Positions 27,236-35,901 of a stretch of DNA of 64,000 bases are shown in pieces. This DNA is from Ulvibacterium sp965228935. Its GTDB lineage: Bacteria; Bacteroidota; Bacteroidia; Flavobacteriales; Flavobacteriaceae. Every line of letters begins with the position of its first letter. Within the stretch, counting starts at the first letter, position 1. Where the stretch lies: positions 806,001 to 870,000 of the forward strand of contig NZ_OZ245846.1 in assembly GCF_965228935.1 (NCBI RefSeq), written 5' to 3'. The position numbers and the translations under genes were made by a program. The notes beneath the pieces are model-generated. The model worked only from the letters and a program-made list of their open reading frames with translations. It ran no database searches and was not told where the DNA came from.

Positions 27236-30200
27236 ATGCGTATTACACTTACATATTCTATCATTTTATACCTATTTTTTTTCAATGTCTCGTATGCCCA
27301 GGACTATACGATAAGGGATGTTCAGATCAATAGCAATGGTGAAACCCATAAGTACAGGAATTTAATGCAAATGGATGGTGATGGGTTTCTATGGTATTCC
27401 ACCCATAACGGTTTGGTAAAAGACTTTGGGACCTATAATGTGCTTTCTTCTTTCTCGGATGAAATCCTGGATGACCTCCCCAAATATATTCATGGTTTTT
27501 TTATTGATAGCAAGCAAAGAATATGGATATCGGCTGCCAAGGGAATTTTCATATCCAGTGAAAGTTTGGAAAAAAGTTTCAATCACATCGAATTCAAACC
27601 CTTTTTAAAGGGATTGGAACTTCAGGCGAACTCCTTTATGGAAGATTGCGATGGAAACCTATGGATAGTCGCTGGTAACAGCACGGAAAATATTGTTTTA
27701 AAGGTGGACCCCTCCCTTGAAATCACGGAATATCAAATCCCAGAAATTGGATTACGGCATGTCTATGCTTCCTATTTTTTGGGGGGCTTTCTACATTTGG
27801 AACGAAGGATCGGCTGCAATAAATTTCTAGCTCGGCGGGGACGTAAGCTGTTTGTCCTGGATCAGGGAAAGACCACTTTAATAGCTGATTTTACCGCTAC
27901 ATTGAATTATGAACATGGCAGTTATTATCATCCTGAATGGCAACAAAATGGGGGGGATGGCCTACTGATCACTGACAATGGTGACATTTTTCCGGAATCC
28001 ACGGAAACGGAGTACACCTACGAAGGAGAAATTTTTAAGACTCATTTTATTGAAGATTTTGGTATACAGGTTATTAACCTGCCCCTACAGGAAATGATTC
28101 CAATTGCAGAAAATACCAATCCCACACTAAAAAACTATGCCGATCTCATCGGTATCGATGACTTTGGAAAAAAATTATCCCTATACAAAATAGTGGACAT
28201 CAACGGGAGCTTTCATCTCAAAAAGACCTATGAAATTCCATTCCCCAATTCGATCGACGATATTCTCATAGATCAAAACGATATCATCTATGTTACCAGC
28301 CATGATCGGATCCATAAAATAAAGTTCAGCAAGAACAATTTTAATCGGATCCTATATAAGAATGGCGAACGGAATGTCGACTCAAGGGGATTTTTAGAAC
28401 TCCCGAACGAAGAAATCCTTGCCGCTACGGATGAAGGGGTCTTTAAGCTTTCACCAACGGAGAGTAATAATTATGGTGAAAGTCCTTATAAAACGACACG
28501 TATTTTTCCAAAATTGAATCTCGTTAGATCTTTTCTAAAGGCTAGTGATTCCACGGCCTGGTGTATCGGGGAGCACAAAGCACTTTGGAAAATCAATTTT
28601 CTAAAAAATACAATTGTTGATACCAACATCTTTGACTCGCACCGGAGATTGGCCAATTTGCACTATTTTGATATATTAAAGCATTCGGACTCCACCCTAT
28701 TGCTGGCCAGCAATTATGACCTTCAGGAATTCAATTTTAAACAAAAGAAGTTCCGCGTGTTGTCCATTCCCCCTTTGGAGAACGCAGAAGACCCTATAAC
28801 AAGGGATCTTCATAAGACCAAGGATAAGCTCTATATAGGAACGGACATAAATGGATTGATCGTACAGGATCTGGATTCCAACACCTTTTTGCACTTGACC
28901 AAAGATTCCATTAACAATGGATTGACCCTTCCGACGAATACGATTTATACAACTTTCTTAGATCAACAAGAAAATATATGGCTGGGCACGAACAAGGGGG
29001 CAATCCATATTGACAAGGACTTAAAAAACGCAACGACAATAGGTGCAGCGGATGGGTTTACAGATTTAAATGTAGTGGGAATTTTAGAGGATGCCGATGA
29101 AAACATGTGGTTCAGTACCCATGATGGGTTGTACCGGTACGAGAAGGGTTTAAAAAAAGTGACCGCGTTCTATGTGGAGAATGGCCTGCCCTTTAATGAT
29201 TTCAATCAATATGGGTATTATAAAACTTCTACCAATACCCTACTGTTCGGAGGGGTCAGGGGACTTATCGCCTTTGACAGTATTGACGGCTCGGCCCGAT
29301 CCCGGGACATCAGGATATTCCCCACCAAATTCGAATATTACGATTCCGAAAGGGAAATGGATGTGGAACTCGACGCCTTAAACGCGGAACGGTATGATTT
29401 CGACCTGCCCTACTCCAAAAACTCGTTTTCCATATCCTATAGTATCAACGACTGCTACAACACCGAGACCAACAAATATGCCTACAAATTGGACGGGTTT
29501 ACCGAGGAGTGGGTGAACCTGGGCGACCAGACCACCTTGAAGCTACTGTCCATTCCCCCAGGGGATTACGTGCTGAGAATCAAGGGGCTGGATGCCGCCG
29601 GTCTGGAATCGTCCAACGAACTGAACTATGACATCCATGTGGCCCAGGTGTTCTACAAACGGCCCTGGATCCAGGCTGTTGCCTTTCTGTTACTCCTCGG
29701 CCTGGTGGCGCTCGCCCTGTACACCCATTCGGTACGGGAGCGGAAAAAACATGAACTGCGCCTTACCTTGGTGGAACTGGAACGAAAGACCCTAAGGGCA
29801 CAAATGAACCCGCACTTCATATTCAACGCCCTGAACGGCATACGTAAAACGGTCAAAGAGGGCATGTTGTCCAAGCTGGATGACTATATCACGAGTTTCT
29901 CCTCCCTTATGCGGTTGACGCTGGACCTGACCCGAAACGAGAACATCCTACTCTCCAAAGAAATAAGGTACATAGAAAACTATGTAAATCTTACCAGTAC
30001 CAAGAGTCGGCACAGGATAGATTTCATCGTCCAATGCGGGCCGGACATTGATATGGAGGATACCTTTATCCCCTCCATGATTCTACAGCCCATCGTGGAG
30101 AATTCCATCATACACGGTTTTACGGACGATCAAAAGGAAAAATCAATAACCATCAAGGTCGAAAGGTCTCTAGCGACGAAACAGCTCGTTCTTACCATCG

Positions 30201-30406
30201 AGGACAACGGAATAGGAATCTTGGGATCTAAAATCAAGGGCAGACCTGATAAGGGGCATCAGTCCTATGCTACGCAGATACTGTGGGAAAGGCTAAAACT
30301 GTTGAACCAAATACGAAAAAGGGAATACGGCTATGAAATCACAACGGATGATATTGGGGATGGCATACGAACAGGGACACGGGTCACCATTAAAATTCCA
30401 TATTAG
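27236..30406 (+). CDS. Propeller-type sensor with LytS-like histidine kinase (copy 1)
   Basis: Membrane sensor kinase of 1,056 residues from ATG at 27236 (the upstream TTG at 27230 adds only two residues). A signal peptide ends in SYAQ. A periplasmic sensor of two-component-propeller repeats (IWLGTNKGAIHI, MWFSTHDGLYRY) is followed by a Y_Y_Y domain (SISYSINDCYNTETNKYAYK) near residues 740-805. One membrane helix (AVAFLLLLGLVALAL) follows, then a LytS/His_kinase domain with the phosphoacceptor box LRAQMNPHFIFNALNG near 855, and an HATPase with EDNGIGI. There is no receiver or DNA-binding domain and no LytTR partner in the window. The ligand is unknown. A near-identical paralogue follows after 8 bases. 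Confidence 0.92.
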   Translation: MRITLTYSIILYLFFFNVSYAQDYTIRDVQINSNGETHKYRNLMQMDGDGFLWYSTHNGLVKDFGTYNVLSSFSDEILDDLPKYIHGFFIDSKQRIWISAAKGIFISSESLEKSFNHIEFKPFLKGLELQANSFMEDCDGNLWIVAGNSTENIVLKVDPSLEITEYQIPEIGLRHVYASYFLGGFLHLERRIGCNKFLARRGRKLFVLDQGKTTLIADFTATLNYEHGSYYHPEWQQNGGDGLLITDNGDIFPESTETEYTYEGEIFKTHFIEDFGIQVINLPLQEMIPIAENTNPTLKNYADLIGIDDFGKKLSLYKIVDINGSFHLKKTYEIPFPNSIDDILIDQNDIIYVTSHDRIHKIKFSKNNFNRILYKNGERNVDSRGFLELPNEEILAATDEGVFKLSPTESNNYGESPYKTTRIFPKLNLVRSFLKASDSTAWCIGEHKALWKINFLKNTIVDTNIFDSHRRLANLHYFDILKHSDSTLLLASNYDLQEFNFKQKKFRVLSIPPLENAEDPITRDLHKTKDKLYIGTDINGLIVQDLDSNTFLHLTKDSINNGLTLPTNTIYTTFLDQQENIWLGTNKGAIHIDKDLKNATTIGAADGFTDLNVVGILEDADENMWFSTHDGLYRYEKGLKKVTAFYVENGLPFNDFNQYGYYKTSTNTLLFGGVRGLIAFDSIDGSARSRDIRIFPTKFEYYDSEREMDVELDALNAERYDFDLPYSKNSFSISYSINDCYNTETNKYAYKLDGFTEEWVNLGDQTTLKLLSIPPGDYVLRIKGLDAAGLESSNELNYDIHVAQVFYKRPWIQAVAFLLLLGLVALALYTHSVRERKKHELRLTLVELERKTLRAQMNPHFIFNALNGIRKTVKEGMLSKLDDYITSFSSLMRLTLDLTRNENILLSKEIRYIENYVNLTSTKSRHRIDFIVQCGPDIDMEDTFIPSMILQPIVENSIIHGFTDDQKEKSITIKVERSLATKQLVLTIEDNGIGILGSKIKGRPDKGHQSYATQILWERLKLLNQIRKREYGYEITTDDIGDGIRTGTRVTIKIPY

Positions 30407-30414
30407 AGGTAATA

Positions 30415-33400
30415 ATGTATAAAATAGTTACATATTCCATCTTTCTGTGCGCAATTGTCCTCAATACACTATGTGCACAGGATTACACCATACGGGACGT
30501 TGAAATGAATCCCAATGGGAAATCCCACAAGTATAGGAATTTTTTGCAGGTAGATCATGATGGGTTTCTATGGTATTCTACAAATAATGCCGTTGTAAAG
30601 GATTTTGAGACCCATAGCGTTCTCTCATCCTTTGAAGCCAATAACGTGAATGACTTGGTGCAAGATATCTATGGAATTTTTTTTGATAGCAAAAAAAGAA
30701 TGTGGGTATCCGCGGACACCGGACTTTTTGTGTCCAGCGAAAGTTTGGATAATGGTTCCAATCGCATAGAATTCAAGCCATTCTTAATGGGGAGGGAGCT
30801 ACAACCCAATTCCTTTATGGAGGATTGCAATGGAAACCTGTGGATGGTAGCTTCTAATCCCACGGACAATATTATTTTAAAGGTGAATCACTCCCTTAAG
30901 GTCACGGAATATCAAATTGAGGGGATTGAACCCAGATATACAAATGACAGATACTTTTTGAGGAATTTCCTTTATTTTGAAAGAAGAATCGGTTGCGATA
31001 CATTTCTTGTTCGGCAGGGACGCAAGTTTTATGTCTTTGATACCGGAACTACAACGCTCATTGCGGACTATACCAGCTCCATCAAATACAGTTGGGCGGA
31101 TTATATCTATCCGGAATGGCCCCTAAACGGAGGTGACGGCCTAGTACTTACCGACAATGGCGATATCCTCCCGGAATCCATTGAAACGCAGTATATCTTT
31201 GAAGGAAAGGCTTTTGAAACCTACTTTATTGAGGAGTTAGGCCTACAGCTGATCAATGTACCCTTTCAGGAAATGATCCCCATTTCGGAAGACAACAATC
31301 CCGTATTGAAAAACCATGCCGATCTCATCGGTATCGATGGTCCCGGAAAGACTTTACTGTTGTTCAAAATGGTTGAAACAAACGGGAGTTTTCATCTCAA
31401 AAAGACCTATGATATTTCGTTCCCTTTCCTGATCGAGGATTTGATCATCGATAAAAACGACATTATTTATGTTAGCAGCTATGACCGGATCCATAAAATA
31501 AAGTTCAGCAAGAACAGTTTTGATAGGTTCCTTGATCATTCCAAAGATGAAAAAATCGATGTAAGAGGTTTTTTGGAGCTTCCCAATGAAGAAATCCTTG
31601 TTGCCACCAATGAAGGGACCTTTAAACTTATCCCTTCGGCAGGCACCAACAATGAAAGCCCTTTTAAAACAGCCAAGGTTTTTGTCAAGGGGGTATTGGG
31701 CTTTATGAAATCTTTCGTAAAAGTAAGCGATTCCACGGCATGGTGTGTCGGGGAGAGCCGAGGGCTCGTTAAGATAAATTTTCTTGAGAATACAAAAGAA
31801 GAGGTACATGTCTTTCACTCACATCGGAGGTTGGCCAGTCTGCATTATTATGATATTCTAAAATCCTCGGATTCTACCTTATTGCTGGCCAGCCACTATG
31901 GCCTTCACGAATTCAACACCCGGCAAAAAGAATTCAGGGAGTTGCCTATTCCGATCGTTGAGAACAATGAGGAACTGTTTGTTTGGGATATTCACAAAAC
32001 AGCGGACAGACTGTTTATCGGTACGGATGCGAACGGACTCTTTATACAGGATCTGGATTCCAATACCTTTTTGAACCTGACCAAAGAATCCACCAACAAC
32101 GGGTTGATTCTCCCGTCGAACAAGGTCCATTCGATTTTTACGGATAGGCAAGAAAATATATGGTTGGGCACGGACAAGGGCGCAATCCATATTGACAAGG
32201 ATTTGAAAAAACTAACGATTATAGACGGAGCGGATGGCCTCTCCAACGTAAATGTAGTGGGAATTTTGGAGGATGGCCATGGAAATATGTGGTTCAGCAC
32301 CCATAACGGTCTTTATAGATATAACAAAAGCTCAAAAAAAGTGACCGCTTTCTATGTGGAGGATGGACTGACCTCCAACGATTTCAATCAAATCTCATAT
32401 TACAGATCTTCAAGAGGCAAGATGTTATTTGGGGGAATTAAAGGATTGGTCGCCTTTGATAGTGTTGCGGATACTTACCAATCCCAAAAAATCGAAATAT
32501 TCCCCACCAAATTCGAATACTATGATAGGGAAGAAAAAAAAGAGATAGCACTTGATGCTATTAATCAGGACAGTCGTAGTTTCAATCTTCCCTATACTAA
32601 AAATTCGTTTTCCATATCCTATAGCATCAACGACTGCTACAACACCGAGACCAATAAATATACCTATAGGTTGGACGGATTTACAGATGACTGGGTGGAT
32701 TTGGGCGACCAGACAACCTTGAAGCTACTATCCATTCCCCCAGGCGATTATGTGTTGCGGATTAAAGGTCTGAATCCTACTGGAGTGGAATCTTCCAACG
32801 AACTGAACTATAATCTCCATGTGGCACAGGTCTTCTACAAAAGGCCCTGGATCCAGGGCGTAACAGTATTGTTTCTGCTTGGCCTGGTGGCACTCGCCCT
32901 GTATAGCCGCTCTGTTAGGGAACGGAAAAAGCACGAACTGCGGCTTACCCTGGTGGAACTGGAACGGAAGACCCTAAGGGCACAGATGAACCCACACTTC
33001 ATATTCAATGCCCTGAACGGGATACGCAAGACCGTAAAGGAGGGCAAGCTGTCCAAATTGGATGACTATATCACCAATTTTTCTACCCTTATGCGGTTGA
33101 CGCTGGATCTTACCCGGAACGAGAACATCCTGCTCTCCAAGGAAATACGTTACATCGAGAATTATGTGACCCTAAGCAATACTAAAAGCAAGCACAAAAT
33201 AGACCTCATCGTCCAATGCGAATCGGACATCGATTTGGAGGAGACCTTTATCCCCTCCATGATGTTGCAGCCTGTTGTGGAGAATTCCATCGTACACGGT
33301 TTTACGGATGACCAAAAGGAAAAATCAATTACCATCAAGATCGAAAGGTCCACGGACACGAAGCAGCTAATCCTTATCATTGAGGACAACGGGATAGGAA

Positions 33401-33588
33401 TCTCAGGAGCGAAAAGCAAGGGTGGCCCCGAAAAGGGGCACCAGTCCTACGCTACACAGATACTGCACGAGCGGTTGAAGCTGCTGAACCAGATCCGCAA
33501 AAAGGACCATGGCTTTGAGATTACGATAAGGGACGTAGCCGACAAAACCAGGACGGGGGCCTTGGTCACCATCAAAATTCCATATTAG
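30415..33588 (+). CDS. Propeller-type sensor with LytS-like histidine kinase (copy 2)
   Basis: Tandem paralogue of the preceding gene, 1,057 residues with the same order: signal peptide to LCAQ, propeller repeats (IWLGTDKGAIHI, MWFSTHNGLYRY), Y_Y_Y domain, one membrane helix (VLFLLGLVALAL), LytS-type phosphoacceptor box LRAQMNPHFIFNALNG and HATPase. The transmembrane and kinase parts are almost identical to copy 1, while the propeller has diverged, suggesting different ligands for one output, or heterodimers. It starts 8 bases after copy 1, so they form an operon. The N-terminal sensor half is the closest match in the window to the third sensor at 43.8 kb. Confidence 0.92.
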   Translation: MYKIVTYSIFLCAIVLNTLCAQDYTIRDVEMNPNGKSHKYRNFLQVDHDGFLWYSTNNAVVKDFETHSVLSSFEANNVNDLVQDIYGIFFDSKKRMWVSADTGLFVSSESLDNGSNRIEFKPFLMGRELQPNSFMEDCNGNLWMVASNPTDNIILKVNHSLKVTEYQIEGIEPRYTNDRYFLRNFLYFERRIGCDTFLVRQGRKFYVFDTGTTTLIADYTSSIKYSWADYIYPEWPLNGGDGLVLTDNGDILPESIETQYIFEGKAFETYFIEELGLQLINVPFQEMIPISEDNNPVLKNHADLIGIDGPGKTLLLFKMVETNGSFHLKKTYDISFPFLIEDLIIDKNDIIYVSSYDRIHKIKFSKNSFDRFLDHSKDEKIDVRGFLELPNEEILVATNEGTFKLIPSAGTNNESPFKTAKVFVKGVLGFMKSFVKVSDSTAWCVGESRGLVKINFLENTKEEVHVFHSHRRLASLHYYDILKSSDSTLLLASHYGLHEFNTRQKEFRELPIPIVENNEELFVWDIHKTADRLFIGTDANGLFIQDLDSNTFLNLTKESTNNGLILPSNKVHSIFTDRQENIWLGTDKGAIHIDKDLKKLTIIDGADGLSNVNVVGILEDGHGNMWFSTHNGLYRYNKSSKKVTAFYVEDGLTSNDFNQISYYRSSRGKMLFGGIKGLVAFDSVADTYQSQKIEIFPTKFEYYDREEKKEIALDAINQDSRSFNLPYTKNSFSISYSINDCYNTETNKYTYRLDGFTDDWVDLGDQTTLKLLSIPPGDYVLRIKGLNPTGVESSNELNYNLHVAQVFYKRPWIQGVTVLFLLGLVALALYSRSVRERKKHELRLTLVELERKTLRAQMNPHFIFNALNGIRKTVKEGKLSKLDDYITNFSTLMRLTLDLTRNENILLSKEIRYIENYVTLSNTKSKHKIDLIVQCESDIDLEETFIPSMMLQPVVENSIVHGFTDDQKEKSITIKIERSTDTKQLILIIEDNGIGISGAKSKGGPEKGHQSYATQILHERLKLLNQIRKKDHGFEITIRDVADKTRTGALVTIKIPY

Positions 33589-33658
33589 GCAGCATTGTCA
33601 TCCCTATAATTTCTCGATAATGCACTTAACAGAATGCTTCATGGACATGTATTTTGAA

Positions 33659-35767
33659 TCAATTGGAGGCTACATCGCCCAGCGCGTTGTTTGCAAAAGT
33701 GTTGCCACTCTGCGATAAACTATTACCGCCTTGTACAAAATCAATGCCCCATCCTCCACTATCGCTAATAGTACTGTTCTCCAGGGTTAGGCTTCCACTG
33801 CAATGGATCACAATATTGCCCCGGCCTCCGGCATTGTACATCTGCTCCGCACCGCCTCCCGATATTTCACAGAAGTTTAAAAGGTTGGCACTGGTGCTGG
33901 AATTAATACCGATACCCAACCAAGTACCCTGTCCTTCGGAGGCTCCCCGGAATATAATCGGTTCCTCGGAAGTGCCTTGGGCATTTAGGGAGCCTGTAGT
34001 AGGGATACAATCCACCCCGGGGCTTCCCAAAACCAGTCCCGCCCCTGTTTCGAATTCCAGAATCGTACCGGCCTCGATGGTGATGGCCGTTTCCACATAG
34101 GTCTCCCTTCCCGAGCGCTCGGTCTCGATACGGTAGGGTACGTCCAACTTTTTAATGGTAAGGTCGGCATCGGTAACGGCATCGCCCACCACTTGGATAT
34201 AGGTCATTCCATTGCCATCGGCATAGGTGGTAGCGGCATCCAACTCATTAACCTGTGGCAGGTGCATCCAAATCGGGGCCAATTCATTGTTTACGATCGA
34301 GTTCGCTTCGAAATCCTCCAGTTGGGCGTCATCGTCCAACACATAGAGACCGTATCCGCCACTGTCGGTTAGGGTGGTATTCTGTAGGGTCAACCTGCTA
34401 TTGCATTGTAGGGTAACATTGGCCGCAAATTCGGACGCATTATAGAGGTCTGCGCTTCCGCCCCCGGAAATGGTACAATGAATCAAGTTGTTGTTGGGAC
34501 TTGCGGAATTGAAGCCGATGCCCAGCCACGTACCCTTACCGGGAGTCACTCCTCTGAACGTTATCGGATTTTCCGGTGTCCCCGTGGCATTAAGGGATCC
34601 CGATGTATCCGCACAATCCGAAGCTTGTACCCCTAAACGCAAACCCGACCCGTTCGTAAATTCCAAGGTGTTTCCGGGATCAATATTCAATTCATTTTGG
34701 ATATTATATCTACCACTATCCACAAAGCGGTAGGGGACGTTCAAAAAGGCCATGTTAACGGGGTCGTCCTCAAGGTCATTTTCCCGGACCTCGATATAGT
34801 TCTTGGCATTGCCCTGATAGTCCGACGCGGCATCCAACGCGCTCAACTGGTTGAAATATAGGCCCACAGGGGCTTCCTCGTTATTGGATATGACATTATT
34901 GGAAAACTCCTCCAGATCGCTTTCGTCCGTAATGAACACGCCGAATCCATCATTATCGGTAATGGTACAATTGACGATGGCACCCGAGGAATCTTCGTCC
35001 CTGGATAGTTGAACGGCACCCTTTTCCCCGGATTGAGTGGAAGCAGAGCGGCCAGCATGGCTTACGATTACATGTTCCAAACGATTTTCCGGATGATTGG
35101 AGCCAAAATAGACTCCTTTCCAAACCCCTTTATTCTCGGAGGTTCCCAAGAATTGTATGGTGTTTTCCACCGTGCCCACGGCCTTTAAGCCTCCACCTTC
35201 ACTAGTAAAGATACCGCTGTTCTCGCCTTCAAAGGCGATGATGACCCCAGGTTCAATGGTGAGCAATGCATTTCCTCTTACGTTAATTTCACATTGTATC
35301 ACATAGTCTACGGCATCTCCCGGTTCCACATCTTCCCAGGTCGTATTTTCCAAAATCTCATTTTGATTACATAACGAAACATCCGCCGTGAGCACGGTGA
35401 AGGAGGTGCCAACCGCTGTTCTTCCGTTAACGGTTACGGATACTTGTCCGGTAGTGGCATCTTCCGGAACATCAACTACCAGCTGTGTCACTGATGCAGA
35501 CTTGACCGTTGCCGCAGTTCCATTGAATTCCACCTCATTTTGGTTGCCGGTACTGCTGAAATTGGTACCCGTAATGGTGACTTCGGTTCCCACCACCCCA
35601 CTGTTCGGGGATATCCCCGTAATTGTCGGGCTTTGGATTTCGGGTTCCTCATTTATCATAGATCCGTCATCGCCATCACTACTACAGCTCACGGCCAAAC
35701 CCAGGGCCATAACGGCCATTAAACCCTTGAATGCATGTTTCTGCACTTTCATGAATGCCTTTTTCAT
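33659..35767 (-). CDS. Lipoprotein with IPT/TIG domain and beta-helix repeats
   Basis: Secreted lipoprotein of 702 residues. A signal with LGLAVSCSS gives the lipidated cysteine near residue 28. An IPT/TIG immunoglobulin-like domain covers roughly 47-130 (ITGISPNSGVVGTEVTITGTNF). The remainder consists of three similar modules of about 180 residues, each with an IEPG or DPGN line followed by GLRLG- or GLVLG-like, TWLGIGFNS and LTLQNTTLTDSGGYG-like turns, typical of a right-handed parallel beta-helix. No catalytic residues are obvious; adhesion or glycan binding is plausible. The upstream same-strand TPR hybrid kinase may control it. Confidence 0.75.
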   Translation of the reverse strand: MKKAFMKVQKHAFKGLMAVMALGLAVSCSSDGDDGSMINEEPEIQSPTITGISPNSGVVGTEVTITGTNFSSTGNQNEVEFNGTAATVKSASVTQLVVDVPEDATTGQVSVTVNGRTAVGTSFTVLTADVSLCNQNEILENTTWEDVEPGDAVDYVIQCEINVRGNALLTIEPGVIIAFEGENSGIFTSEGGGLKAVGTVENTIQFLGTSENKGVWKGVYFGSNHPENRLEHVIVSHAGRSASTQSGEKGAVQLSRDEDSSGAIVNCTITDNDGFGVFITDESDLEEFSNNVISNNEEAPVGLYFNQLSALDAASDYQGNAKNYIEVRENDLEDDPVNMAFLNVPYRFVDSGRYNIQNELNIDPGNTLEFTNGSGLRLGVQASDCADTSGSLNATGTPENPITFRGVTPGKGTWLGIGFNSASPNNNLIHCTISGGGSADLYNASEFAANVTLQCNSRLTLQNTTLTDSGGYGLYVLDDDAQLEDFEANSIVNNELAPIWMHLPQVNELDAATTYADGNGMTYIQVVGDAVTDADLTIKKLDVPYRIETERSGRETYVETAITIEAGTILEFETGAGLVLGSPGVDCIPTTGSLNAQGTSEEPIIFRGASEGQGTWLGIGINSSTSANLLNFCEISGGGAEQMYNAGGRGNIVIHCSGSLTLENSTISDSGGWGIDFVQGGNSLSQSGNTFANNALGDVASN

Positions 35768-35901
35768 AATCTTACGTATTTGCTGTATGGAGGGGAAACA
35801 CTTGGAATTGGGCCAAAGCTAGTTTTTACGCCCATCGGCGACTGACACTATAATCCCAAATAGTGACACGGGAATACCAAATACTGTACTTACCTTAAAA
35901 A

